64,000 nt of DNA from NCBI RefSeq assembly GCF_036038375.1, contig NZ_CP107935.1, positions 8,122,001 through 8,186,000 on the forward strand. The letters are read 5' to 3'. The notes beneath the pieces are model-generated. The model ran no database searches. It had not been told where the DNA came from and saw only the letters and a program-made list of their open reading frames with translations. Source of the stretch: Streptomyces sp. NBC_00414 (GTDB taxonomy: Bacteria > Actinomycetota > Actinomycetes > Streptomycetales > Streptomycetaceae). A program made the position numbers and the translations under genes. Below, piece after piece: positions 32,748 through 41,442 of this stretch (position 1 is its first letter; every line of letters starts with the position of its first letter).

Positions 32748-35700
32748 TCAGGTGGGTGGTGGGCCCACGATCACCAATGGGGTGCCCGCTTCCACCTGGG
32801 CGCCCGGGGTGGTGAGGAGTTCCAGGACCACGCCGTCGATGGGGGAGGGGACCCGGGACTCCATCTTCATGGCCTCCAGGGCCAGGAGGGGCTGGCCGGT
32901 GGTGACCGGGTCGCCCGGCTCGACGTTCAGCTGCCATACCGAGGCGGCGAACTCGGCCTCCACGAGGCGGGCGCCCGGGGGCACCGTCACCTCCACGGGG
33001 GACGCGGCCGGAGCCGGGGTCGCCTCCGCGCGGAGGAACTCGCCTGCCGCCTCCCAGGCGTCCCGCTCCGCGGCGAAAGCCGTGCCCTGCCGGGTGCGGA
33101 ACTCCGCGATCGCCTCGGCGTTCTCGGCGAGGTACGCCTCGTAGGAGGCGAGTGAGAAGGTGCCCTCCTCGATCCTCGGGGCGAACCGGCCCGAGGCGAT
33201 GTCGGAGCGCAGCTCCAGGAGTTCGTCCGCCTCCACGGGATACCACTTGATCCGGTCGAAGAAGCGCAGCAGCCACGGAGAGCCCGGCTCGAACGCCCCC
33301 CGCTGCTGCCAGCCGGACCACATCTGCGTCGTGCGGCCTACGAACTGGTAGCCGCCGGGGCCCTCCATGCCGTAGACGCAGAGGTAGGCCCCGCCGATGC
33401 CCACCGAGTTCTCGGCCGTCCAGGTGCGGGCCGGGTTGTACTTCGTCGTGACGAGCCGGTGGCGGGGGTCGAGCGGCGTCGCCACCGGCGCCCCCAGGTA
33501 GACGTCTCCCAGGCCCAGCACCAGGTACTCGGCGTCGAAGACCGTGCGGTGGACGTCCTCGACCGAGTCGAGTCCGTTGACGCGGCGGATGAACTCGATG
33601 TTCCACGGGCACCACGGCGCGTCGTCGCGCACGCCGGCCATGTAGCGGGCGATCGCCTCGCGGGTCGCCGGATCGTCCCAGGAGAGCGGGAGATGGACGG
33701 TACGGGACGGGACGACGAGCTGGTCGGCGGGTGGCAGGGTCCGCACGATCTCCCGTACCAGGGAGAGGAGTTCGGGTTGTGGGAGCCGGTCCGGGTCCGT
33801 CTGGATCTGGAGCGAGCGGATGCCCGGTGTGATGTCCGTGATGCCGGGCAGCCCGGCCGCCGACACCGCCTCCATCAGCGCGTGGACCCGCATCCGCAGG
33901 GCCAGGTCCAGTTGCATGGGCCCGAACTCGACGAGCAGGTTGTCGTCGCCGCTGCGCCGGTACGTCACGTCGGCGTCCCGGGCCAGTACGCCCCCGTCGG
34001 AGATCTCCGCGCGGTCGGCCTGCGGAGGCGCGGACGGGGCACGCCTCAGCCGAGCGGCCTCGGGCACCGTCACCGGCACGAACCGGACCGTGTCGCCCGG
34101 CCGCAGCTGCCCGAGCTTCCACCGCTGGCCCTTCGCGACGGTCGCCGGGCAGACGAAGCCGCCGAGCGAGGGGCCGTCCGGGCCGAGCAGTACCGGCATG
34201 TCGCCGGTGTAGTCCACTGCTCCGACCGAGTAGGGCGTGTCGTGGATGTTGGAGGGGTGCAGGCCCGCCTCGCCGCCGTCGGCGCGCGCCCAGCGTGGCT
34301 TGGGCCCGACCAGCCGGACGCCCGTGCGCGCCGAGTTGAAGTGCACCTTCCAGTCGGCCGCGTAGAAGTCCCGGATGTCCTCCTCGGTGAAGAACTCCGG
34401 TGCCGCGTGCGGGCCTTCGAGCACGCCGACCTGCCACACCTCGCCGAACCGGGGCCGCTCGCCCGTAGGCACCGGTGCGCCCGAAGGTACCGCCGCGCCT
34501 CCGTGGAGGACGTCGCCCGTCCGCAGCGTCCGTCCGCCGTGGCCGCCGAACCGGCCCAGTGTGAACGTGGACGCGCTGCCCAGGAACGGCGGCACGTCCA
34601 GGCCGCCGCCCGCGAGGAGCACATACGTTCGCAGCCCGTGCCCGGCGGGCGCCCCGACCTCCAGTACGCCGCCCGCGGGCACCGTCACCGGCTCCCACTG
34701 GGTGACCGGCGTGCCGTCGACCGTCACGGGCGCCGCCGCACCCGTGACGCACACGGTCGTCGGGTGGGTGAACCTCAGCGCCGGTCCCCGCAGGGTGCAT
34801 TCGAGACCGGGAGCGCCCTCGTCGTTGCCGAGCGCACGGTTTCCGAGCCGGAACGAGAAATCGTCCATCGGTCCGCACGGAGGCACGCCCACCTGCCAGT
34901 GGCCGGTCCGCCCCGGCCAGTCCTGGATCGTGGTCAGGGTCCCGCCCGAGACGACCTCGATCCTCGGCGTCGGATCGCTCACCGCGGCGAGGGTGGCCGT
35001 GGAATGCGCGGCCGACCGGAAGTCCGGGTCCGAGAGCGCCGCCCGGACCAGGCCGAGGTTCGTCTCGATGCCGTCGACCCGGGTCGCGGCCAGCGCCTCG
35101 CCCAGCCGTGCGAGCGCGTCCGCCCGGTCGGCGCCGTACGCGACGATCTTCGCGAGCATCGGGTCGTACGAGGTGGTGACCTCGGTGCCCGTCTCGATCC
35201 AGCCGTCCACGCGGACGCCCCGCGGGAACGCGACCCGCGTCAACAGGCCCGCGCTCGGCCGGTGTTCACGGGACGGGTCCTCGGCGTACAGGCGTGCCTC
35301 GACGGCGTGACCGAGGGGCGTGCCCGGGTCGCGTACGACACCGGAGTCGCCGCGGGCCAGCCGCAGCATCCACGCGACGAGGTCGACGCCGTGGATCTCC
35401 TCGGTGACCGGATGTTCCACCTGGAGACGGGTGTTGACCTCCAGGAAGTACGCCTCCTCGCGGGCCGCGTCGTAGACGAACTCGACCGTGCCCGCGGAGC
35501 GGTAGCCGACACTCGCGCACAAGTCCCGGGCGGAAGCCGTCAGTTGCTCGCGGATGTGCGGAGGCAGTCCGGGGGCCGGGGCCTCCTCCAGGACCTTCTG
35601 GTTGCGGCGCTGCAGCGAGCAGTCGCGGTCGCCGAAGGTGACGACCCTGCCCTCGCCGTCGCCGAAGACCTGCACCTCCACATGGCGGGCGTGCTCGACG

Positions 35701-36338
35701 AGCCGCTCCAGGAAGACCCCGGCCGAGGAGAAGGAGGCCGCGGCGACGCGCTGCACGCTCTCCCAGGCGTCGCCCAGCTCGTCCGCCGAGCGGCAGGCGG
35801 ACATTCCGATGCCGCCTCCGCCGCCCGTCGCCTTCAGCATGACGGGGTAGCCGATGAGTCCGGCCTGCCGCAGGGCCTCGTCGACGTCCGCGAGCAGTCC
35901 CGTGCCCGGGGCCAGGGGCACCCCGGCCGCCTGCGCCGCCGCGCGGGCCGTGTGCTTGGCCCCGAACAGCTCCAGCTGCTCCGGTGTCGGCCCCACGAAC
36001 ACGATTCCGGCCTCCTCGCAGCGCCGCGCGAACGCCGCGTCCTCGGAGAGGAAGCCGTATCCCGGATGGATGGCCCCGGCGCCCGTGTCCTTCGCCGCGG
36101 CCAGGACGAGATCGGCGTCGAGGTACGACTCCTTGGCGGGTGCGGGGCCCAGCCGTACGGCCTCGTCGGCGAGCCGCACGTGCGGTGCGGAGCGGTCCGC
36201 GTCGGAGTACACCGCGACCGTGCTCAGGCCCAGCTCCCGTGCCGTGCGGATGATCCGGACCGCGATCTCGCCGCGGTTGGCGACGAGAAGCGTGTCGAAG
36301 GCCGCGACCTCGGCGTCGGTCATCCCTGAGCCGCTCAT
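32748..36338 (-). CDS. Biotin-dependent urea/guanidine carboxylase
   Basis: A 1196-residue multidomain carboxylase. The N-terminal biotin carboxylase (FDTLLVANRGEIAVRI, ATP-grasp loop ATGGGGGIGMSAC, EHPVTEEIHG) is followed by a carboxyltransferase made of KipA-like and KipI-like domains (about 470-1080). A C-terminal biotinyl domain has the biotin acceptor K1158 in EAMKMES. Enzymes of this kind are annotated urea carboxylase. When accompanied by two DUF1989 proteins, as here, family knowledge favours guanidine as substrate, giving carboxyguanidine. The ATG at 36338 overlaps the upstream stop (ATGA); a second ATG at 36323 is possible. Confidence 0.93.
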   Translation of the reverse strand: MSGSGMTDAEVAAFDTLLVANRGEIAVRIIRTARELGLSTVAVYSDADRSAPHVRLADEAVRLGPAPAKESYLDADLVLAAAKDTGAGAIHPGYGFLSEDAAFARRCEEAGIVFVGPTPEQLELFGAKHTARAAAQAAGVPLAPGTGLLADVDEALRQAGLIGYPVMLKATGGGGGIGMSACRSADELGDAWESVQRVAAASFSSAGVFLERLVEHARHVEVQVFGDGEGRVVTFGDRDCSLQRRNQKVLEEAPAPGLPPHIREQLTASARDLCASVGYRSAGTVEFVYDAAREEAYFLEVNTRLQVEHPVTEEIHGVDLVAWMLRLARGDSGVVRDPGTPLGHAVEARLYAEDPSREHRPSAGLLTRVAFPRGVRVDGWIETGTEVTTSYDPMLAKIVAYGADRADALARLGEALAATRVDGIETNLGLVRAALSDPDFRSAAHSTATLAAVSDPTPRIEVVSGGTLTTIQDWPGRTGHWQVGVPPCGPMDDFSFRLGNRALGNDEGAPGLECTLRGPALRFTHPTTVCVTGAAAPVTVDGTPVTQWEPVTVPAGGVLEVGAPAGHGLRTYVLLAGGGLDVPPFLGSASTFTLGRFGGHGGRTLRTGDVLHGGAAVPSGAPVPTGERPRFGEVWQVGVLEGPHAAPEFFTEEDIRDFYAADWKVHFNSARTGVRLVGPKPRWARADGGEAGLHPSNIHDTPYSVGAVDYTGDMPVLLGPDGPSLGGFVCPATVAKGQRWKLGQLRPGDTVRFVPVTVPEAARLRRAPSAPPQADRAEISDGGVLARDADVTYRRSGDDNLLVEFGPMQLDLALRMRVHALMEAVSAAGLPGITDITPGIRSLQIQTDPDRLPQPELLSLVREIVRTLPPADQLVVPSRTVHLPLSWDDPATREAIARYMAGVRDDAPWCPWNIEFIRRVNGLDSVEDVHRTVFDAEYLVLGLGDVYLGAPVATPLDPRHRLVTTKYNPARTWTAENSVGIGGAYLCVYGMEGPGGYQFVGRTTQMWSGWQQRGAFEPGSPWLLRFFDRIKWYPVEADELLELRSDIASGRFAPRIEEGTFSLASYEAYLAENAEAIAEFRTRQGTAFAAERDAWEAAGEFLRAEATPAPAASPVEVTVPPGARLVEAEFAASVWQLNVEPGDPVTTGQPLLALEAMKMESRVPSPIDGVVLELLTTPGAQVEAGTPLVIVGPPPT

Positions 36339-37015
36339 TCGGGAGCCCCGCGGTCGGAAGCCCCGTGTTCGGGAGCCCCGATCGTCATCTCGACGGCGGT
36401 CGGCTCGAAGCCGTTGCACGGGTTGTTGATCTGGGGGCAGTTGGAGACCAGCACGAGCACCGCGCGTTCGGCCCGCAGGGTCAGGGAGAGGCCCGGGGCG
36501 GAGATGCCGTCGACGATGCCGAGGGTGCCGTCCTTCTCGACGGGCACGTTCATGTACCAGTTGATGTTGGAGACGAGGTCGCGCTTGCCGAGACCGTAAC
36601 GGGCGCCCTCGGTGAGGAAGTTGTCCACACAGGCGTGCTGGGACCACGTGTGGTGGCCGTAGCGCAGGGTGTTCGACTCCTTGGAGCAGGCGCCGCCGAG
36701 GGTGTCGTGCCGGCCCACGTCGTCCGCGACGACCCTCATCAAGGGGGTGTGTTCGTTCGACATGAGCACACTGCCCGTGGTGAGGAAGATGTTGCCCTGC
36801 GCCTGGACGGTGTCGGGCGCGCTGTAGCGCACGGCGGTGTCCTCGGCGTCGTACACGAGGAAGTCCACGGCCTGGTTGCCGTGCAGGTCGGTGATGGTGA
36901 GCGTCTCGCCCGCGCGCAGGACGGCGGACCAGGCGGCCCGGGCCGCGACCGTGGTGCTCACCGATGGACGAGCCGGTGTACGAACCGGCGTACGAGCCGG
37001 TGTCCGCGCGCTCAT
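36335..37015 (-). CDS. DUF1989 protein, urea-amidolyase-associated protein 2 / carboxyguanidine deiminase subunit
   Basis: A 226-residue DUF1989-family protein. After an Arg/Thr/Pro repeat (ARTPVRTPARPS) comes the conserved body: GETLTITDLHGNQAVDFLVYDAED, GGACSKESNTLRYG, SNINWYMNVPVEKDG and SNCPQINNPCNGFEPTAVEM. Cys, His, Asp and Asn residues in these segments are likely metal or catalytic positions. Members pair with the larger paralogue as the two subunits of carboxyguanidine deiminase (CgdAB), which releases ammonia and gives allophanate. GAGGGGG precedes the ATG. Both ends overlap neighbours by 4 nt, showing tight coupling. Confidence 0.88.
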   Translation of the reverse strand: MSARTPARTPVRTPARPSVSTTVAARAAWSAVLRAGETLTITDLHGNQAVDFLVYDAEDTAVRYSAPDTVQAQGNIFLTTGSVLMSNEHTPLMRVVADDVGRHDTLGGACSKESNTLRYGHHTWSQHACVDNFLTEGARYGLGKRDLVSNINWYMNVPVEKDGTLGIVDGISAPGLSLTLRAERAVLVLVSNCPQINNPCNGFEPTAVEMTIGAPEHGASDRGAPE

Positions 37016-37836
37016 GCGATCCCCCTCGCGGCAAGGAACTCGGCGGTGTTCAGGAAGGCGCGGCGGCCTTCGGGCGAGGCCTCCCACAGCGGGTCGCCGG
37101 ACCGGGTGGCCTCGGCACGCCAGGCCAGTACCTCCAGCGGGGTGCTCGTGTAGGCGTCGCGCGGGTCGGCGGGGTGCGGCACGTTGGCCAACAGCACGGT
37201 GACGTCCTGCTCGGCGCGGAGCGTCACGCTCGTCCCGGGACCCGCCGAACCGGTGAAGTCCAGGGAGCCGTCGTCGCGTACCTCCACGCCCTGGAAGAAG
37301 GAGAGCGACGGCGGCAGGTCGCGCGGCGCGAGCCCGTTCTTCGCGGCGGCCAGTGTGAACAGCTCGCGCCCGGCGGGGGAGGCGGACTGCGGCGCCCCGT
37401 CCCCGTACCGCTCCGTGTTCCGGACGAGCGTGGAGGTGCCGCAGAGCGCGTCGTGCCGTCCGGAGGTGTCGGCGATCAGTGAGGCGAGGACGCGGCCCTG
37501 GTCGGAGAGGAGCAGCCGGCCCTCGCCGAGGTAGGCGTTCCACTGGACCTTGACGGTGTCGGCCACGTTCAGGCGCTCCCAGGGCCGGTCGGCGACGAAC
37601 AGGAGCAGATGGGCGCAGGCGTCGCCGCTCAGGTCGGTGAGCCGCAGCTCGGTGCCGCGCGCCAGCACCCGGTGGGTGTAGTTGCCGCCCGCCACCGTCT
37701 CGGCCCACACCAGGTGGCCCGCCTCGCAGGGGGGCGCGGGCCAGCCGCTCGCCGGCACGACGGGCATGGCCTCGGCGCGGGCGCCCTCCTGGGCGCGGGC
37801 GTGCGCGCGGGCTCCGTAAGTGGTCGCTGTCGCCAT
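37012..37836 (-). CDS. DUF1989 protein, urea-amidolyase-associated protein 1 / carboxyguanidine deiminase subunit
   Basis: A 274-residue paralogue of the next gene and first in the operon. It has the same fold markers: GTELRLTDLSGDACAHLLLFVADRPWERLN, DTSGRHDALCGTSTLVRNTERYG, LSFFQGVEVRDDGSL and LANVPHPADPRDAYTSTPLEVLAW. GGAGG 8 nt before the ATG at 37836 decides the start. It presumably joins the smaller DUF1989 protein to hydrolyse carboxyguanidine. Transcription is likely repressed by the divergent TetR protein through the palindrome 98 nt upstream. There is too little leader for a guanidine-I riboswitch. Confidence 0.88.
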   Translation of the reverse strand: MATATTYGARAHARAQEGARAEAMPVVPASGWPAPPCEAGHLVWAETVAGGNYTHRVLARGTELRLTDLSGDACAHLLLFVADRPWERLNVADTVKVQWNAYLGEGRLLLSDQGRVLASLIADTSGRHDALCGTSTLVRNTERYGDGAPQSASPAGRELFTLAAAKNGLAPRDLPPSLSFFQGVEVRDDGSLDFTGSAGPGTSVTLRAEQDVTVLLANVPHPADPRDAYTSTPLEVLAWRAEATRSGDPLWEASPEGRRAFLNTAEFLAARGIA

Positions 37837-37934
37837 CGCGGGACCTCCGGCTCGGCAGGGATGACTTGTCGGTGAGCTGTTCGGTGAGCTGTTCAGCGCT
37901 GTTGGGTGCGCCACCGGACGTGCGGGTGGCGCAG

Positions 37935-37956
37935 ATTTCTGTCGCTCGACAGAAAT
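37935..37956. promoter_or_regulatory. Operator A: palindrome between the DUF1989 operon and the TetR gene
   Basis: ATTTCTGTC, spacer GCTC, GACAGAAAT: perfect 9-bp arms. On the minus strand a -10-like TAATTT (37958 to 37953) runs into it, so a bound repressor would block the operon promoter. A nearly identical site lies before the APC permease gene at 46289-46310, including the flanking TAGG. Confidence 0.75.
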
Positions 37957-38056
37957 TAGGAGCCGGGCGGGTCACCGCCGTTGCCCGCGCGTTGCGGACC
38001 GGTTACCGATCGCTCACCGGGCAGGCCGCGTGAGGCGGTGTGCGAGGATCGAACAC

Positions 38057-38680
38057 ATGGGTTCCAGTGGGCGAAGAGTGGGCAGGCCGCGTGCCGATCA
38101 GCGCCCCGACAGCGGTCTGGCGCCGCGCGACGAACTGCTCTCCGCGGCCGCCGAGTTGTTCACGACCCGGGGATACGCCGCCACGACCACCCGGGCCGTC
38201 GCCGAGCGGGCGGGCATGCGGCAGGCGTCCATGTACCACTACGTGTCCGGCAAGGAGGAACTCCTCGCCGCGCTCCTGGAGTCCACCGTCACCCCCTCGT
38301 TGACGTTCGCCCGGCAACTCCTCGCCGAGGACGCCACCCCCGCGAGGGACAGGCTGTGGGACCTGTGCCGCGCGGACGTCGAGCTGCTCTGCGGCGGCCC
38401 GTACAACCTCGGCGGTCTGTACCTCCTGCCCGAGGTCCGCTCGGAGCGCTTCGCCGGCTTCCACGCCGTGCGGGCCGAACTCAAGGACGGCTACCGGCAG
38501 TTGCTCGCCGCGACGGAGCCGGGCGGCGCGCTCGCCAAGAGCGACCTCGATCTGCGGACGGATCTGCTCTTCGGGCTCATCGAGGGAGTGATCCTCGTCC
38601 ACCGCTCCGATCCGGAGCGCCCGGTGCCGGTCTTCGCCGAGGCCACCGCGGACGCGGCCCTGCGCATCGCCGGAATCTGA
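38057..38680 (+). CDS. TetR-family repressor of the guanidine/urea operon
   Basis: A 207-residue TetR regulator. The N-terminal HTH (RDELLSAAAELFTTRGYAATTTRAVAERAGMRQASMYHYVSGKEELL, residues about 25-70) is followed by an all-helical ligand domain (DLCRADVELLCGGPYNLGGLYLLPEVRSERFAGF). The gene is divergent from the DUF1989/carboxylase/allophanate operon, and the strongest palindrome in their shared region is operator A. Repression relieved by guanidine, urea or a derivative is inferred. The ATG at 38057 follows GAGG; a GTG at 38030 is possible. Confidence 0.9.
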   Translation: MGSSGRRVGRPRADQRPDSGLAPRDELLSAAAELFTTRGYAATTTRAVAERAGMRQASMYHYVSGKEELLAALLESTVTPSLTFARQLLAEDATPARDRLWDLCRADVELLCGGPYNLGGLYLLPEVRSERFAGFHAVRAELKDGYRQLLAATEPGGALAKSDLDLRTDLLFGLIEGVILVHRSDPERPVPVFAEATADAALRIAGI

Positions 38681-38990
38681 CCCGCGAGCGGGTCCGCCGG
38701 CAGCGCGAAAGCAGGCGCTCACCCCTTCTGATGAGGGGCTTCCGCACACCCGTACGCCGTCACGCTGGGTGTTCGCATGAGTGCACGGCGTGTAAATGGG
38801 GCAGAGCGTACTCCTGTTACGAGGGCGATTTCAGGTGCTTGCTGAATATGACACAGCGATGATCCGGTCGGACTAAGCTCGCCCGCAGCGCACCGAGTTG
38901 AGATGAATTCGTGCGCTTGTTCCCCGAAGTTCTGTAGATCCAGTTACCTCCCCCCCCCGACCTCCAGTCGACTTGTCTCAGAGGGCATAC
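38681..38990. other. 310-bp gap upstream of the conservon
   Basis: Holds no supported gene. It is AT-richer from about 38760 and probably carries the conservon promoter. A run of about 10 C residues at about 38949-38958 lies 30 nt before the first conservon start and is worth checking for length error. A weak CCCCT/AGGGG hairpin lies near 38720. Confidence 0.5.
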
Positions 38991-40601
38991 ATGGTGAGTG
39001 TTCAATTGCCTCCCGGTGGCCGTGAAGTTCCCTACGCGCGCGCGTTGCTGCTGCCGGCCATAGTGATGGCCGCGGTGACCGGTGCCGCCGTCGCCCTGGT
39101 GACGCAGCCGGCTCGCGCGGCCGTCGGCTGGTGCGGCGCCGTCGCGACCCTGCTCGTGATCGCGACGGCGGCGGAAGCGGTCCGCCGCGGCCGGGTCATC
39201 CGCGCGGCGCGGGCCGAACTCGTCCGCCGCACAGAAGTCATGGAACGGCGCGTCTCCCTGCACGACGCCGAGATCGACCATCTCCGCGAGCACCTGCTGC
39301 CCACCGTGCTCAAGGGGATGCGCGGCGGCCGGTCGCCCCAGGAGGCGGTCCGGCTGATCATCGACAGCGACCCCGCCCAGCGGAACATCCCCCGCTCCCA
39401 GCGCGCGCTCCTGATCGAACTGCTGCGGATCATCGACAACGAGGAACTGCAGCGCGAGGCCGCGCAGCGCTCCTTCGTCAACATCGCCCGCCGTGTCCAG
39501 GCGATCGTCCACCAGCAGAACGTGGAACTCCGCGAGATGGAGGAGGACCACGGGCGCAACCCCGAGGTCTTCGACGACCTGCTGCGCATCGACCACGGCA
39601 CCGCGCTGATCGGCCGCCTCGCCGACTCCATCGCCGTGCTCGGCGGCGGTCGCCCCGGCCGCCAGTGGCCCGCGCCCGTCCCGCTGTACAGCGTGCTGCG
39701 CGGCGCCATGTCGCGCATCCTGGAGTACCGGCGCATCGAGCTGCACTCCATCGCCAAGGTCGCCGTCAACGGCATCCACGTCGAACCGGTCATCCACGCG
39801 GCCGCCGAACTCCTCGACAACGCCACGCGCTACTCGCCGCCGCACACCAAGGTCCACGTCACCGCCGTAGAGGTACAGACCGGCGTGGCCATCGAGATCG
39901 AGGACGCCGGCGTCAGCCTCAGCGAGGAGGCCCGTACCCGGGCCGAGCGGATGCTCGCGCAGGCCGCGGAAGGCCCCGACCTCAACCAGCTCGGTGAGGA
40001 CCCGCGGCTCGGCCTCGCCGTCGTGGGCCGCCTCATGGACATGTACGACATGCAGGTCTCCCTGCGCCAGTCCGCCTACGGCGGCGTGCGCGCGGTCCTC
40101 GTCGTCCCGCGCGCACTGCTCACCGAGGACAACGCGCCCGGTCTCGCCCACGGCATCGGCGCCGCCGCCGTGCCCAAGGTCGACTTCGACGGGGTCGAGG
40201 GTCCGCAGCGCAAGGAGAAGAAGCGCCGCCCCACCACCGGGCCCCGTACCCCCGGGTCGGACGACAGGGAGGACGACGACGTCCCCGAGGTCACCGAGTG
40301 GACCGCCAACGGACTGCCGCAGCGCCGCAGCCGGGTCACGGTCCCGTACAGCCAGCGGGTGAAGGAGGCCAGGGCCGCCGCGGCGGAGGCGGAGGCCGCG
40401 CGCAAGGAGGGCCGTCCCGTCATCGACTGGAGCCGGTCGTCCACCCAGGTGCCCAAGAAGAAGAAGGAAGAGAAGGAACCCGGGCTGTGGGTCGAGGCGT
40501 TCATGGCCGGCCTCAAGGGTGGAGACGACCAGCAGCAGACGCCCGGAGCGACGAACAGTCCGGCCCGCACCGAGGCCGACGACGAGGGGGACCTCAAGTG
40601 A
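38991..40601 (+). CDS. cvnA9: Conservon histidine-kinase-like membrane protein CvnA (RarA type)
   Basis: A 536-residue sensor-like protein. Two N-terminal membrane helices (about 20-60, LLLPAIVMAAVTGAAVALV and WCGAVATLLVIATAAEA) precede a helical region and a HATPase domain with N-box ELLDNATRYSPPHTKV (N277) and IEDAGVSL (G1 box). It lacks a clear phospho-acceptor His box of ordinary kinases. The C-terminal 150 residues are charged and disordered (KKKKEEKEPG). In S. coelicolor the Cvn9/rar proteins form a membrane complex resembling a eukaryotic G-protein system that affects aerial growth. GAGGG 6 nt before the ATG. It starts a five-gene operon. The number 9 rests on recalled synteny. Confidence 0.9.
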   Translation: MVSVQLPPGGREVPYARALLLPAIVMAAVTGAAVALVTQPARAAVGWCGAVATLLVIATAAEAVRRGRVIRAARAELVRRTEVMERRVSLHDAEIDHLREHLLPTVLKGMRGGRSPQEAVRLIIDSDPAQRNIPRSQRALLIELLRIIDNEELQREAAQRSFVNIARRVQAIVHQQNVELREMEEDHGRNPEVFDDLLRIDHGTALIGRLADSIAVLGGGRPGRQWPAPVPLYSVLRGAMSRILEYRRIELHSIAKVAVNGIHVEPVIHAAAELLDNATRYSPPHTKVHVTAVEVQTGVAIEIEDAGVSLSEEARTRAERMLAQAAEGPDLNQLGEDPRLGLAVVGRLMDMYDMQVSLRQSAYGGVRAVLVVPRALLTEDNAPGLAHGIGAAAVPKVDFDGVEGPQRKEKKRRPTTGPRTPGSDDREDDDVPEVTEWTANGLPQRRSRVTVPYSQRVKEARAAAAEAEAARKEGRPVIDWSRSSTQVPKKKKEEKEPGLWVEAFMAGLKGGDDQQQTPGATNSPARTEADDEGDLK

Positions 40602-41005
40602 TCCAGCAGCGAGCCAATTTCGACTGGATGCTCAAGGAGCTGTCCGACGGGGTGTACGGGACCCGGCAGGTCGTCGTCCTCTCCGCCGACGGCCTGCGCA
40701 TCGCCCGGTACGGGGGCGACCCCGACGCGGCCGACCGCATCGCCGCCGCCTGCGCCGGACTCCAGAGCCTCGCCGGAGCCGTCGCCACCGAGATCCCCGA
40801 CACCGACGGCAAGATGCGCATGGTCATCATCGAGATGGAGGGCGGCTACTTCTACATGATGGCCGCGGGCCCCAACGCCTATCTCGCGGTGCTGGCGGAG
40901 GCCCACGTCGACGCCGGACTCATGAGCGCCCGGATGCGTGACCTCGTCGTCCGGATCGGCGCGCACCTCACCAGTCCGCCCCGGCGGAACGGGCAGACCG
41001 TATGA
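40598..41005 (+). CDS. cvnB9: Conservon roadblock/LC7 protein CvnB (RarB type)
   Basis: A 135-residue roadblock-fold protein (FDWMLKELSDGVYGTRQVVVLSADGLRIA, then FYMMAAGPNAYLAVLAE). In related systems such as MglB it regulates the partner small GTPase. The GTG start overlaps the cvnA stop by 4 nt and the gene ends in a 4-nt overlap with cvnC. Confidence 0.93.
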   Translation: MIQQRANFDWMLKELSDGVYGTRQVVVLSADGLRIARYGGDPDAADRIAAACAGLQSLAGAVATEIPDTDGKMRMVIIEMEGGYFYMMAAGPNAYLAVLAEAHVDAGLMSARMRDLVVRIGAHLTSPPRRNGQTV

Positions 41006-41442
41006 GTCCTCCCCAACGACGCCGGCGCCTCCCCAAGGCGGCGCCGAAGCCGAAACCCGCGCCCCCGCCGGAAGAACCCGGCGGACACGGCGGTCAGGGC
41101 GGACAGGGCCAGACCCGCGAACCGGAACGGCTGTACGTCGTCACCGGCCAGGTCGAGGGCGGCGACCGCGCCGAACTCGACCTGGTGACCTTAGTCGTGG
41201 CGTGCGCCGATCCCCCGCCCTCAGCCCAGCCGGAACAGTCGGCGCTGCTCCGGCTCTGTCAGGCCCCCATGTCCGTGGCCGAGGTCTCGGCCTATCTCAA
41301 CCTGCCGTTCAGCGTGGTGACCGTACTGCTGACCGAGCTGATGACGGCTGAACTGGTACAGGCGCGCGCCCCGATCGTCCGCGCGGAGCTGCCCGACCGT
41401 TCCCTTCTCGAAGCGGTGATGCATGGACTTCAAAAGCTCTGA
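41002..41442 (+). CDS. cvnC9: Conservon DUF742 protein CvnC (RarC type), contains a TTA codon
   Basis: A 146-residue DUF742 protein with a winged-helix-like second half (SALLRLCQAPMSVAEVSAYLNLPFSVVTVLLTELMTAELV). The first 50 residues are Pro/Gly/Lys-rich. Leu64 is encoded by TTA at 41191-41193, the only in-frame TTA I found in the window, so full-length product should need the bldA tRNA. ATGA overlap with cvnB and a 20-nt overlap with cvnD. Confidence 0.92.
   Translation: MSPPQRRRRLPKAAPKPKPAPPPEEPGGHGGQGGQGQTREPERLYVVTGQVEGGDRAELDLVTLVVACADPPPSAQPEQSALLRLCQAPMSVAEVSAYLNLPFSVVTVLLTELMTAELVQARAPIVRAELPDRSLLEAVMHGLQKL

Noticed and set aside
31579..34878. A 1099-codon minus-strand open frame across the allophanate hydrolase and carboxylase genes
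   Set aside because: Same strand but wrong frame; the translation is Arg/Gly/Pro-rich and low in complexity, as expected from a shifted GC-rich gene.
37866..37874. TTGTCGGTG on the plus strand, resembling the PafBC box, near the TetR gene
   Set aside because: At the required 8-nt spacing the next six bases are GGTGAG, not TAnnnT, and the start codon is 180 nt away.
37837..38056. Guanidine riboswitch before the DUF1989 operon
   Set aside because: The space between the palindrome and the start is about 98 nt and I see no guanidine-I-like conserved ACGR loops. A model search was not possible, so this remains a judgement by eye.
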